A DNA stretch of 64,000 bases from Antedon mediterranea (GCF_964355755.1 NC_092678.1:1077922-1141921), one strand, 5' to 3'; shown: positions 44,853 to 55,618, counted from the stretch's first letter. Notes: a model not told the origin generated them from the sequence alone. Numbers and translations are program-made.

Positions 44853-44960
44853 GTTTGTTTGTCACTAGGACGCAACGCGTGCAGGAGTTGACCAATGACA
44901 AACGTTAATAATCCATTGAATCCACATGCAATGCACGTTAGTTCAATGGGAGAAACAGCG
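44853..44960. repeat. MITE-1 remnant
   Basis: GTTTGTCACTAGGACGCAAC and GGAGTTGACCAATGACAAAC are the left arm; the right arm is decayed (ATGCAATGCACGTTAG). Confidence 0.5.
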
Positions 44961-45471
44961 CTTCAGTAAGCTATATAGGCCTATGATGTACGTTTAGTGA
45001 TGTAGAGATACTAGATTGAAAACTTCATGACGTCAGACAGCAGTAGAACGCACAATTAAATAATACTCTTAAACTTTTTATTATAACTTTACTAATGTTT
45101 ATTTTTGTATAATAGTATATTAATAAGCCTAATATATTGTCTTATTTACATCATAAAGGTGGGACACATAAAAGTCTTTCTTGCTTTTGGGACAAATGTA
45201 GCGTTTGTTATAAAACACATTAAACAGTGGCACAATATAAGACAGAATTTAGCTTCTGAATAATAATAGGTGTATAAATGGAAACCTGGTTAGATCATCA
45301 AGACACAAGTTTGCGCTAAATTACTTGCTGCATTATGGCAGTATGTTTACATACGTGTTTGATCCAAAAAAATACTGGGGTAATAATGTTCAGCGCTTAG
45401 AGGTTTCACAACATTAGGCGCTATATAAATCCAGGTTATTATTATTATTATTAAATCCCTATGCCTCTTGC

Positions 45472-45773
45472 TTAATGTTCTGTATCGGTTACAGGCAAAT
45501 AGTTAGGCCTACTGGTGGTGTTGAAAGAGGGCACGCAATGGCAGTGAGACACCGACGCACTCGAGGTATCTGATGACATGGACACCAGCATATAACCACT
45601 CGATGAGCTTGACCCCGTCACTTGACCCCCTGACGACGGCACACTACTGGACATTTGTGACTGTTTTCTGTCACAACTATCAGCAAACTCCTTAAGACTT
45701 TGAAGTCTCTCTAGATTCTCGACATCATCTTTCTCTTCTTCGATTTCTTTATCATTCGAATGTTTGTAAAATT
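45472..45773 (-). CDS. R2 exon 13: short cytoplasmic tail
   Basis: Phase 1 entry after TTCAACAG, stop TAA at 45472-45474. Encodes KFYKHSNDKEIEEEKDD, LERLQSLKEF, then a Ser/Thr-rich stretch with SGYMLVSMSS and CHCVPSF. No SEFIR, TIR or kinase pattern. Confidence 0.85.
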
Positions 45774-48700
45774 CTGTTGAAAAATTTAAATGAATGATTA
45801 TTGGATATAATAGTACTATTGCACGCCATGTGACCCACAATCGTCCAATCAAATGACAGGAATTTATTTAGGTGTTATAATAAAGATTATTGGCTATTAT
45901 AGAATGTTTGATTTAGATAGCATGGCCTGCATTAAAGATTGTATATATATATATATATTTAGATGACCAGTGACGTGCTAGTTTAATAATGATGATAAAT
46001 TGTACCTATCTGTATTGATAATGATCATGTAGTGATGATGGCAATATTATCTCTGACGTCAAAAGAAAATGATGAAAGCTGGTGTATGAAGGAATATATT
46101 GTAAACAAAAGTGTGATGTGCCTAAATATGGTAATGATATGGCCAAATACGGTAGGGATATGCCCAAATTATTATATTATTGTATAAAATTAAAACCAAC
46201 TAATATGGGTCAGCAAAGTATAGCATATAGAGGACCTAAGCTATGGAATCAACTTATAAGAAATATAAGAGAGAGCAAAAATATATCAATATTTAAAAAA
46301 ATATTACTAAATAAATGCATTAATAGTTATAAAGAAACAATATATCTTTGTGAAAACAACATTTGTAAAATATTTCTAACTTAGACATAATATATAACAT
46401 ATTCTTCATCTTGTATCCTTATCGTTTAAAATTAATTAATTACATTTCGTTTTATTTGAGACTGTGATTATTATCTGTGTTATTATATTATAGTACGTTG
46501 TATTTTCCTTAATAATTCATTTACTACATGAAAACACTTTTGTAATATATTGGTAAATTTAAGGTAGGGTGCCACAGATAAAAATCTTTGCTTGCTAGTG
46601 GTTATCCTGTTTTTCACACTTTATTGTACTTAATTTTATTTTTTTTATATATATTTTATGAATATTGTGAAAAATAAAGAATCAATCAATCAATCAAATA
46701 TGGTAGTGATATGACATTATCATGTCCATTATTATTATGGTCCCATCACATTTTGTTGTCACATAAAGTTTGATTGTAGACAGAGCTTTACACGCATCAA
46801 TTCAATGGCGTTACCGTCACTACTAAATTATAAAACGTAACAAAATATATCTCACTTTTTTCTTCAATCTGTTTTTTTCTTCGTCGAATGTAGAATAAAA
46901 TAGGCAAAATAAACAACAAGGCGGTGAGGCTAGCCAGAACAGCAACAGTCTTTTTTGTACACCAACCAATGTTACATGTATCTGAATTTGAAACGATATA
47001 ATGTAATGAATATAATGTTTCAAGACACTTTAATTCAGATATTCTTTTGCGAACATGACATTTAATAATAGGTTATTTATTTTGCCATGTTGTTTAAATT
47101 TCTATTTGAAGTTAACGTGTATATCACGATCAATCAATCAATCTATAGAAACTTAGGATTAAAACTAGAGGGCGCACATACAAAATTCTGACGTCTCAAC
47201 AGATTCTACGTGTAAAATAGAGGGCGTACATAAAAAATGATGAGGTATCAGGACAATTTATACTTGCAGTACTGTAATATATACGAATACAAATACTGTA
47301 ATTGGGCAATTTATTTCGCTATATTTATTTTTTAAATACCATATAACTTTTTACGTATTTATCATAAAAATCTAGTTCACTTAGAGTAGTATACTAATAC
47401 AAATAATTATAGTTATCGCATATTAAATTATATAGTGTTTTGAGCTATAAACGATTAATGTACATAAAGGATTTGGATAAAGAATAATTGTAACTTACAG
47501 ATACATTCGTTAGTTGTGACGTCACGAGTATACCCAGGCCAACATTTACATACGGGTTCATACTTGGTGCTTAACTCACATTGACTATTACGACACTGAA
47601 CACTTTCACATCTATCTACAGTAGTCATAGATAATATAGAAGAACCCAGGTTAACATGAATCATCTGACAGATAGAAATGCAAGCTTAGTTTTACCCGAG
47701 AGTAAGTTTCCTACCTATTAAAGAGTAGTTTCCACTAGAACGCAACGCAGCGACGTATTGACGAAAAGTGATGTGTTGCGTAATCACAAATTGGAACCGG
47801 CGACGCAACAGTGCTGCAAACATCGCACAGGTTTGATTTCACGCAGGTGGGGGAAAACACAATGATTGGAAGGCCATTTTCTTACGTTGCGTAAGTTGCG
47901 TTACGTTGCGTATCTATTGAGGACTACTTTTAAGTATCCATGAAAACAACTTACCTAGTTAAATAACTAAGCATGAAATAATAATAATTAAAATTACGTA
48001 TTTTTATACATAATTATAATACTTTATACACATACGTACCTATACACACATTCACAGTGCTATTGTATTCAAACCCTGCATGATTGCAATGGCATTGGTA
48101 ATCCAAATGGTTGATCTTGGTACAATTCGCATTCACACATGGTTGATAGAAGCAGGGGTCACCTAATAATTAATAGATACAAATTAGTCAGATATAATAA
48201 AATGTCATACAAACATAATCACGCGCGCGTAACCGGGTCAAAACTGTAGAAACATAATTCGTAGTCATAATTGTTTGTATATCTTTTACGTCACTTGGTT
48301 TGGCGTTGAAATATCTACTGTATATTAACAAGGCCAACAGCCATTAAGTCGCGTGCTACAATGCATAGTGATACCGGACCGACAGACAGACCGACAGACC
48401 GACAGACAGACCGACAGACCGACAGACAGAAAGACAGACAGAGACACCGACCGACCGACATAGTGAACTATACTGACCGAAATTACTGAACATGTTTAAA
48501 AATGTTGAAATGTTTAAAAACATTTTTTTTTAAATTTACACGTGCGTAGCCTGTCACTTTCGACGTGTTCGTATAACGTAATTTCGAGTTGAAAAGTAAG
48601 TCAAGAAAACAGAAATCGGGCAAAAAGAGTGCGCAATAACATTTAACGCGCAGTGCGCGCGCAAAAATATGCGCACTCATGGCAATTTTGTAAACGCTTA

Positions 48701-51700
48701 AAATTGCCTGAAATGTACTCTTATTTCATCGAAAATAAATTTTGAAAATGTTAAGCGCGCGTACGCATGCGTTACATGCGCTACGCACGTAATTGTATTG
48801 CCATATGATGATTTATGCCCTGAAATTTATGAGTATCAAATTTTATTTAATTGTGATTCATGGTTGTGAAGATATGATTACAAACGTGATTTCGGTAAAT
48901 CGTGCGTAGACCGCGTAATTTTTTATTGCGCACCGTGAAAACATAACCACATTGATTCCTGGCCATAAGGAATATACTGTGAAAAATTGACCTAGCTAGA
49001 TTAAACTGATATCAAGATAAGGTCAGAAAGCGATAAAACGCATAGTGATACCGGACCGACAGGCAGACAGACAGACAGACAGACAGACCGACAGACAGAC
49101 CGACCGACCGACCGACCGACCGACATAGTGAACTATAGAGTCGCTTCCACGCGACTAAAAACTAAGATTAAACGGTAGGCCTACTAGGGCTTACCTGTGT
49201 TGTATTGGGTTGCTGTGATAGATTTAGTGCATTCATTTGTATGAGGGTGACATTCAGGCGAAAATGGCGTCAACTATACACAATAAAAGGTAAAGGTGTG
49301 AAGAAAGGTATACGTCACTGTTAGTAGTAACATGGTGAATGGATAAAATGACATGAAGACTACTTACTATAAACTTATATGATCCAGATTTTACGAAATA
49401 AAATTCAACAATAGCGAAAACAACATCTTGGTAAGCACCACTTCCCCTCTGTAAAAATACACTCTGTTGAAAATAAAAAAATTAAAATCATACAAATAAT
49501 AACATTAAATACATACTGACTTATGATAGTATCCAGCACCACATATTTTTTATTAAAGCTTGGTTCCCACTAGCGACGCATCGTAACGCAAAAATCGCAG
49601 GTTTGATTTCACGCAGAGGCGGGGGCAAACACAATTGTTGGAAAGGCATTTTCTTACGTTGCGTACGTTGCGTCGCTAGTGGGAACCAAGCTTTAATACG
49701 TCGCCGTGTTGCGTTACGTTGCGTAGCTAGTGGGAACTCTCTTTGAATGGTAATGATACTAACCCCTTCAGTTGACGGTATGTTGTCTGACTGACCTTTA
49801 TATGCTGATCTGTATCGACTTACATTGATAGAATTGTTTTGAGCCTGTAACAAAAATCGACACAAAAATAATAATTTCAAGTTCACAGAAACATATAAAC
49901 AATCAATAAAACATCGTGTAACAAATATTGTGGGTATGTAATGGTGCATTTTGGACGGTGGAAGATGGCTCGAAAGTTTAGGGGAAGGAGGGGTGTGGAG
50001 ACGTGTGGAGGGGTGCGAAGGGGTGCGGAGGGGTGCGGAGGGATGTGGAGGGGTGTGCACACGTTACTACATTTCGTATTGATTGATATTAATATAAGTT
50101 ACTCACGACAGAGAATTCCACAGACAGTTCGTAACCTGTAGGACATAACTCGCGTCCATCTTGGCACTCTTTTTTCACCCCTCGTAATATAACAAAGTAT
50201 GATGAATAAGTATACTGTCCAAGATTGAAACGTATTGTTGCGTTAGTGAAGAAAAAGGTCAGTTCTTGAATGCTAGGCTTCCATTTGTCTATGGCTAACG
50301 AACTACTGCTGCTGGACCTAGTTGTTCTTGGTGACAAGGAGGCTACAACATCTTCTGAGAGATATAAATAATAAATATTGGTGATATAACCTAGTGAGGA
50401 GTATAGACGTACCCGATGACGAATTGTGAGTTGTGTTTCTAATTACGTTTAGGCAGCAATAGCGTAATATTCGTAACAGAAACAATGTAATGCAAATAAA
50501 TAAAAAAATTATTGTTGTTTTTTAATTTTGAGGGTTTTTTTTGTTCGCTGTTTTATTTTTCACGGTTTCGCTAGTTCGAGATTTTTCGCGGATTTTCGAT
50601 TTTGTTTTTGCTGAAATAAGAACTTAATATACAATGGTTAGTGAAGGAATTGAACCACATACCTTTTTTGATGAACATCCATACTCTGACGTTTAGCTGG
50701 TTGCGCCGTTGAACCCGGGTAGCAATCAAACATTGTCTAACAGTCTCGTTAATTAGTGAGCTCAACCGTGGAAACAGAACCTATGTAAACTTACATATAG
50801 CTAATGCGTATGCGTGTGTGGTTTTTTTTTTTACATGAATGCTAATGAGTACACCTGGTAAACAGAATAACGCAACAATCCATGCATAAAATGATCCAAC
50901 GGATGTACGGACTTACCTGGAATAATGACGTCTTTTTCAGCTAAAGTGCTTATGAAATCACGTGATAACATGAATACTGCAACTACATATTCTTTTCCTG
51001 GAAGCACAGGTCCAACACAACCAAAATGAAAAGACATCTATCAATAACAGAACATATTATTAAATGGTGCGCTAACCATCGGCAGAGTTCAAACTTAAAG
51101 ATTCCAAATAGTTGCAACACAAGCGAGTTGACCAATCACATATTAAGCATCACACATCACGCACTAAGCTTTAATCTTGGTAGTTACACGTCACTGGCGG
51201 ACGATGCACAACGCAGGATATACGCGAAACGCACATTTGACAAATCACAAGCGAATGATCGCTGCGTTTACCCCGTGCGTTTTTTAACGTGTCCTAGAGT
51301 GAGGCTGTGGAAAAAAAGGACAATGTATAATATAAATTACAGATGTACACTTACCCCCACTGCTGTAAACTTGTTTGAAACCGACACATCCCGGAATTTA
51401 AGAGGTTGAGTAAAGTTGAGATACAAACAATCAACGCCTGAATCTGCCGATGTTAGTTGGATTAACACGCCACGATACTCATACTTTTCAACTTTAAAAG
51501 ATAACAATAAAATGCAGTTTACTATCACATTATTATGATATAGATAATCTGATATGAGTGTTAGAACTTAATAGAGTCCTACGTACACACAGGAGTGCAC
51601 GGTACAACATACAGTAGCTACACCAGTACTTTGAAGACCAAACATTAAAAGATACAACAATTCAAACTGACATAGATATTTATATATAAACTCTTTTGTG

Positions 51701-53941
51701 CTAAATATGCTTTGTTTTAAAATAAGACAAAAAGGCAGTGTGCCCAATGTGGGACTCGAACCCACGACCCTAAGCTAACCGGGCTTTGTTAAAGGATCCT
51801 ATGTTCGGCGTAACTTGTGTCGAATATAAAGAAAAGAAAGTTCGCCCAATGTGGGGCTCCAACCCACGACCCTGAGATTAAGAGTCTCATGCTCTACCGA
51901 CTGAGCTAACCGGGCTTTGTTAAAGGGTACTATGTTCGGCGTAACTTGTGTCAAATACAAAGAAATTATAGACTAAATTTATAAAAGAAAGTGCGCCCAA
52001 TGTGGGGCTCGAACCCACGACCCTGAGATTAAGAGTCTCATGCTCTACCAACTGAGCTAACCGGGCTTTGTTAAAAGGTGCTATGTACGGCGTAACTTGT
52101 GTCAAATACAAAGAAATTATAGACTAAATTTATAAAAGAAAGTGCGCCCAATGTGGGGCTCGAACCCACGACCCTGAGATTAAGAGTCTCATGCTCTACC
52201 AACTGAGCTAACCGGGCTTTGTTAAAAGGTGCTATGTACGGCGTAACTTCTCTCAAATACAAAGAAATTATAGACTAAATTTATAAAAGAAAGTGCGCCC
52301 AATGTGGGGGTCGAACCTACGACCCTGAGATTAAGAGTCTCGTGCTCTACCGACTGACCTAACCGGACTGATATACTCACCGTCAGTTGGGAATTGGAAA
52401 GACACGTTTAGCCATACTTCTTCTTGCGTAGTAAGATACTGAGTTACACGCTGAAGGTTTACTCCAGTATCGATTGGTTTGTAATTCCCTCCACCGAATA
52501 TATTAGCACAAACCACTGTGAGAACAAAATAAAACAATTATAATTCTGAAAGAATTAAGATAAAAACAAAACCTGGTTTATTAGACCTTTATATTTTTAT
52601 TTATTTTGTATGCAAATGAAGTTTACTCCAAGATATTGTGTGGATTGGTTCACTTTGGGACGTTCCGCAATGACGTAAGCGCAACGCAAGTTATGTGACC
52701 AATCACGACGCGATGGATCATCCGAACTGTTGCTTGTGATTGGTCAATTCGCTTGCAAGTAGACGATGACGTACTGAACAGAGGAATAGAAAGTTATACC
52801 TACCTCTTTTACCAGATTTGTTTTTTTCATATATACATGTTTTCTTTTCATTGTATTCATTCTGAGGATAAAAACGCACCAAATTGTTAAAAGGTCAAAT
52901 TGCGTTTTGCAATACCTTTCTTTGTACGATTCTTTAATATTGACGGATTACAAATTGTAAATTTGAGAAAGGGAATGTGATTGCGGTTTCGTTTTCTTTT
53001 TCAAGAGGCATAGCTTTCATTTCAAACAAGACTATTTGAAGTCAGAGTAAATAAGCCGACATTTGAAATGACTTCAAGTGTAAGTACATTGCAAAGTAAG
53101 CAATGTTACTCAATGACATGAATAAATACAAAAGAAGCAATCACCATCCAATGATATCACGTCACCACTGTACACAATAACAACAGTATTTATAACTATT
53201 TCTATTTTATATTGGGTGTAAGCTGATCATTGATACGACAGACCTAGAATTCTCTAAACGGATGTAAAGTTATTGGAATTGATCAAGAATGGGCGGGTCC
53301 TTGGTAGGCCTACGGAATGTTTTCCTCTTAAATTCTAAACTACTGGCAGTATATTAATTTAATTGTAAACGAACAGAAATCGGTTATTATTATTAAAGCT
53401 TGGTTCCCACTAGGACGCAACGCAAGGACATCGTAAGCGCAATGCAAGCCAGTTAACCGGGTGCAGTGACAAGCTTCGATAATCCATCGCGTCGTGTTGA
53501 CACATTCCTTGCGTTGCGCTTACGTCCTTTCGCTGCGTCCTATAGTGGGAACTAAGCTTTAGTGTTATCATTACTCCTACCAAGGCCATTTCTACTACTA
53601 CCACCAGTATTATATCATAGGCCCAGCCCTAGCCAACATTATGTTGCTCTGCATCCGTCATCTCTTGTAACCACGGTTATTTTAACGAAGACTACCGTAC
53701 ACGTAGGCATTCTATACTAAAATAACACTGGACTTGATAATGTGTTAATAATTCCGATCGTATTATTTTAATAACAATAGAATACGTCGATAACATGTTA
53801 ATTAGGCCTAGACTAGTGATACCTAATCACGTGTACGTTGCTTACCTTCCATGAGCAGTCTGTTACGCAGGTCGATGACCAAGTTATGTCCAAATGCAAA
53901 CACCAAAGGATGAGATACAGGGCTGCTGCCACAGTTGTCAT
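45472..53941 (-). CDS. R2: SEFIR-less IL-17 receptor-like paralogue with two EGF domains
   Basis: Thirteen exons: 53846-53941, 52804-52861, 52381-52515, 51355-51491, 50917-51037, 50107-50354, 49764-49844, 49368-49448, 49195-49273, 48040-48162, 47499-47615, 46856-46981, 45472-45773. Phases all join: 1704 nt, 567 aa. Signal peptide (about 1-24), Cys-rich start ending CSW, two ectodomain modules (about 55-260; FHFGCVGPVLPGKEYVVAVF, WKPSIQELTFFFTNATIRF), linker exons like R1 exons 7-8, EGF (346-386), EGF (387-425), transmembrane helix (about 437-456) and a 100-aa Ser-rich tail with no SEFIR. The shared plan, phases and motifs make it a paralogue of R1, with stalk and tail exchanged. Function is inferred: ligand binding without direct SEFIR signalling, as decoy or co-receptor. 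Confidence 0.87.
46110..46795. repeat. MITE-2 copy split by a LINE
   Basis: The left part (GTGTGATGTGCCTAAATATG) and right part (TCACATAAAGTTTGATTGTA, then GACAGAGCTTTA) of MITE-2 surround the LINE end at 46170-46694. Confidence 0.7.
46170..46694 (+). mobile_element. LINE 3' end (CR1/L2-like)
   Basis: Carries the C-terminus of a reverse transcriptase protein (SIAYRGPKLWNQLIRNIRES, SIFKKILLNKCINSY), a stop at 46382-46384, a 3' UTR and a terminal AATC microsatellite (AAAGAATCAATCAATCAATC). That layout is typical of CR1/L2 LINEs. CAAAT flanks both ends (46165-46169 and 46695-46699). 5'-truncated; lies in R2 intron 12. Confidence 0.8.
46856..46981 (-). CDS. R2 exon 12: transmembrane segment
   Basis: 126 nt, phase 1-1. 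CNIGWCTKK is followed by the hydrophobic TVAVLASLTALLFILPILFY and the basic IRRRKKQ. Acceptor AATTCAG, donor GTGAGA. Confidence 0.9.
47499..48162 (-). CDS. R2 exons 11 and 10: two EGF-like domains
   Basis: Exon 10 (48040-48162) encodes DPCFYQPCVNANC, YQCHCNHAGFEY and VC. Exon 11 (47499-47615) encodes RCESVQCRNSQCEL, VCKCWPGYTRD and EC. Each has six EGF cysteines and phase 1-1 borders. Confidence 0.9.
47722..47932. repeat. MITE-1 copy, long subtype
   Basis: GTTTCCACTAGAACGCAACG faces GCGTTACGTTGCGTATCTAT. The middle GATTTCACGCAGGTGGGGGA matches 10386-10495 and 49557-49692. In R2 intron 10. Confidence 0.7.
48347..49159. repeat. Element with AGTCGCGTG ends and GACA/GACC arrays
   Basis: AGTCGCGTG near 48347 is mirrored by CACGCGACT near 49152. 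Just inside both ends lie GCATAGTGATACCGGACCGA, GACAGACC tandem tracts (48379-48440 and 49060-49125) and CGACATAGTGAACTATA. It looks like a foldback element in R2 intron 9. Confidence 0.55.
49195..49844 (-). CDS. R2 exons 9, 8 and 7: linker between receptor head and EGF
   Basis: Exons 49764-49844 (0-0, AQNNSINVSRYRSAYKGQSD), 49368-49448 (0-0, RGSGAYQDVVFAIVEFYFVK) and 49195-49273 (0-1, LTPFSPECHPHTNEC). The last two correspond to R1 exons 7 and 8. Confidence 0.8.
49557..49692. mobile_element. MITE-1, reference copy with TTAA duplication
   Basis: 136 bp with inverted ends AGCTTGGTTCCCACTAGCGA and TCGCTAGTGGGAACCAAGCT, flanked by TTAA at 49553-49556 and 49693-49696. A further partial right arm follows to about 49745. 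TTAA flanks suggest piggyBac- or Kolobok-type mobilisation. Confidence 0.85.
50107..50354 (-). CDS. R2 exon 6: second ectodomain module
   Basis: 248 nt, phase 1 to 0. DKWKPSIQELTFFFTNATIR, NLGQYTYSSYFVILRGVKKE and LCPTGYELSVEFSV. Parallels R1 exon 6. Confidence 0.82.
50917..51491 (-). CDS. R2 exons 5 and 4: first ectodomain module
   Basis: Exon 4 (51355-51491, phase 1-0) encodes EKYEYRGVLIQLTSADSG and LKFRDVSVSNKFTAVG. Exon 5 (50917-51037, phase 0-1) encodes MSFHFGCVGPVLPGKEYVVA and FMLSRDFISTLAEK. The strand-P-G-x-x-Y-strand pattern matches R1 exon 4. Confidence 0.82.
51088..51305. repeat. MITE-1 remnants
   Basis: CAACACAAGCGAGTTGACCA, GGACGATGCACAACGCAGGA and TGACAAATCACAAGCGAATG are degraded MITE-1 arms in R2 intron 4. 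Confidence 0.5.
51741..51784 (-). pseudogene. tRNA-Lys fragment
   Basis: Both ends of the tRNA-Lys unit are present (GCCCGGTTAGCTTAGGGTCG onward) but 29 nt covering the D loop and anticodon arm are missing. First, truncated member of the array. Confidence 0.85.
51843..51915 (-). tRNA. tRNA-Lys-CTT: tRNA-Lys(CTT), B-box altered
   Basis: 73 nt, anticodon loop CTCTTAA. The T loop reads GGGTTGGAGCCCC where neighbours have GGGTTCGAGCCCC, changing an invariant C of the T loop and B box. May be a pseudogene. Confidence 0.7.
51994..52066 (-). tRNA. tRNA-Lys-CTT: tRNA-Lys(CTT)
   Basis: Complete cloverleaf: GCCCGGT acceptor, TAGCTCAGTTGGTAGAGC D arm, ACTCTTAATCT anticodon arm, GGGTTCGAGCCCC T arm, discriminator G. 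Followed on the minus strand by a T run (CACTTTCTTTTATAA), a Pol III terminator. Lies in R2 intron 3, same strand as R2. Confidence 0.95.
52145..52217 (-). tRNA. tRNA-Lys-CTT: tRNA-Lys(CTT)
   Basis: Identical by reading to the copy at 51994-52066, exactly one 151-bp unit upstream, with the same T-run terminator. Confidence 0.95.
52296..52368 (-). pseudogene. Degenerate tRNA-Lys copy
   Basis: Anticodon arm is kept (CTCTTAA) but the D stem (AGGTCAGTCGG) and T stem (GTAGGTTCGACCCCCAC) have mismatches. Fourth full-length unit; ends 13 bp from the donor of R2 exon 3. Confidence 0.7.
52381..52515 (-). CDS. R2 exon 3
   Basis: 135 nt, phase 1-1. VCANIFGGGNYKPIDTGVNL and QEEVWLNVSFQFPTD. Parallels R1 exon 3. 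Confidence 0.85.
52648..52775. repeat. MITE-1 degraded copy
   Basis: GACGTAAGCGCAACGCAAGT, TGTGACCAATCACGACGCGA and TGCTTGTGATTGGTCAATTC arms in R2 intron 2; termini decayed. Confidence 0.6.
53397..53558. mobile_element. MITE-1 copy, 162 bp
   Basis: AGCTTGGTTCCCACTAGGAC to GTCCTATAGTGGGAACTAAG CT, with TTAA on the left (53393-53396) and a one-base variant TTAG on the right. Confidence 0.8.
53846..53941 (-). CDS. R2 exon 1: signal peptide
   Basis: ATG at 53941: MTTVAAALYLILWCLHLDIT, WSSTCVTDCSWK, donor GTAAGC in phase 0. Confidence 0.85.
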
Positions 53942-54431
53942 TTTGACTCTACTCAGGTGCTATACCTTAGGTACATTGTCAAATAAACTACGTAGAATCA
54001 GAAAGATATGATGCTTGGAATTGTCCGTCGATGTTTAGCCAAAGGCATGCCTTACAAGACTGCGTTAACACGAGACCTGTACCGTGAATGGTATTGAATT
54101 TTACGCTCTTATGGTGTGCAAATAAAAGCGATTATAGAAATTAGATGACTGGAAAATTAACAAAAGATTTCGATTCAATTCAACTTAATTCACTTTTATT
54201 CAGGATCAATTGGCACAATAGTAGGTCTATAAAGAAGAAAATAATATCAAAATCTAAACAATGATGAAATACAGGTTACTGACTCAAAATTATGTTTCCA
54301 GAATATTATTATGTATAACGTCAAACATTTTTTTATAAAGAGAGGAAGTTACTGATCCCTACAAATATTGATACAACCTTACCTGCTATCTATGCCACGA
54401 ACCCTACACTACTGTATTAATTGGTTTCTAA

Positions 54432-54589
54432 AGCTCAGTTCCCACTATGACGCAACGCAAGAATGTGAGCGCAACGCAAGTAATTTGACCAATCACGATG
54501 CAAAGGATCATCATAATTATCGCTTGCGATTGGTCGATTTAATTGCGTTGCGTGTACCCCATTGCGTTGTGTCCTGGTGGGACCCAAGA
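54432..54589. mobile_element. MITE-1 copy
   Basis: AGCTCAGTTCCCACTATGAC and GTCCTGGTGGGACCCAAG are the ends, with inner arms TTGACCAATCACGATGC and CGCTTGCGATTGGTCGA; TTAA is kept on the right side. Confidence 0.75.
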
Positions 54590-54737
54590 TTAAGTCTTTT
54601 CCGGTTTAGATGTTAATTATTCCAACTCTTTAGAGACTGATGTACAACTGCCATCCAAACATCTATTTGCATGTATATTGCATATTATGCAAGCAGTTGT
54701 AAGTTTGCGTTATATTATAAGCAAAATCACGTATAAA

Positions 54738-54873
54738 GATCTGTCTACACTAGTTGGACAAGAAAGGTGTGATTTGCCCAAATATAATAGTAGTAATATG
54801 CCATCATCGTGTCCATATATGGGCACAGCACATTTTTTTTGTCACATAAAGTTTGATAGTGTAGACAGAGCTT
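54738..54873. mobile_element. MITE-2 copy
   Basis: AGATCTGTCTACACTAGTTG and GATAGTGTAGACAGAGCTTT form the inverted ends. The body GATTTGCCCAAATATAATAG and GTGTCCATATATGGGCACAG is shared with 39969-40112 and 46110-46795. Confidence 0.75.
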
Positions 54874-55272
54874 TAGACTGAATTTTACCAGATACAAGTT
54901 TAGCTAACATTTACCGTTTATACATACAATGCAAGCTCAGTGGTCGAGATTTGATTCTAAGTTTGTGAGCTGTTTCTTTCTCGAGAAGAAGCATTCTCAT
55001 TAAATAGTATTATAATAATATTATTGAATATATACGTCATGTTGGCCAAAATTCGCCCCATAGATTATTTTTAATGTTGCAATCAAAACGATAGAAACTT
55101 AGTTATTTATTCACTATTTTTTATTTATTACATATACATAAAATTGACGAGGTGACCAGATTAGAATTCAATGAAACATCGACAAAAGTAGACCAATTTC
55201 ACTAATTGTTGTCAGTCGGTTTGTCCGTCTATCATTCCGTTAGTAAGGACAACATCCAATCGGAGCAGCATC

Positions 55273-55618
55273 CTAATACCGTGGGTCTATTGCTGAGATC
55301 TCATCGATGACGTCACCAGTATATCTGTCAACACGAAAACACCTGACAAAAGGGATAAACAACGTTATGTTATTAAACGTTTTCAAATATAATGGTAAAT
55401 AGTAATTGCTTATGAATGGGTCCGCATTATATAAAAGGAGGTTCAACATAAATGTAACCACATAACCTGAAAAATATACGAGAAAAAATAAAAAAACTTA
55501 CTTTTCGTCAATGCATTGTACCGACGCAAAATGGCCGTCTTGGTCGCAAGTTGGTGGTCGTAAATGGTTCTCACTTCGTTGAATATTTTCAAGAATATCG
55601 TTCTCTACAATTCGACAC
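55273..55618 (-). CDS. Thyroglobulin type-1-like C-terminus (last two exons)
   Basis: Exon 55502-55618 encodes CRIVENDILENIQRS and PPTCDQDGHFASVQC; exon 55273-55342 encodes CFRVDRYTGDVIDEIS and the stop. The usual C-W-C-V motif is reduced to C-F-R-V, so one disulphide of the fold is missing. Confidence 0.78.

Larger units (their letters stand above)
53942..55272. other. Intergenic region between R2 and the IGFBP/CUB gene
   Basis: Holds a MITE-1 (54432-54589) and a MITE-2 (54738-54873). It includes the presumed R2 promoter; no confident TATA box or other gene was found. Confidence 0.6.

Noticed and set aside
46082-46384. Host gene of 100 codons
   Set aside because: Its second half is the C-terminus of a LINE reverse transcriptase and the first half is MITE sequence.
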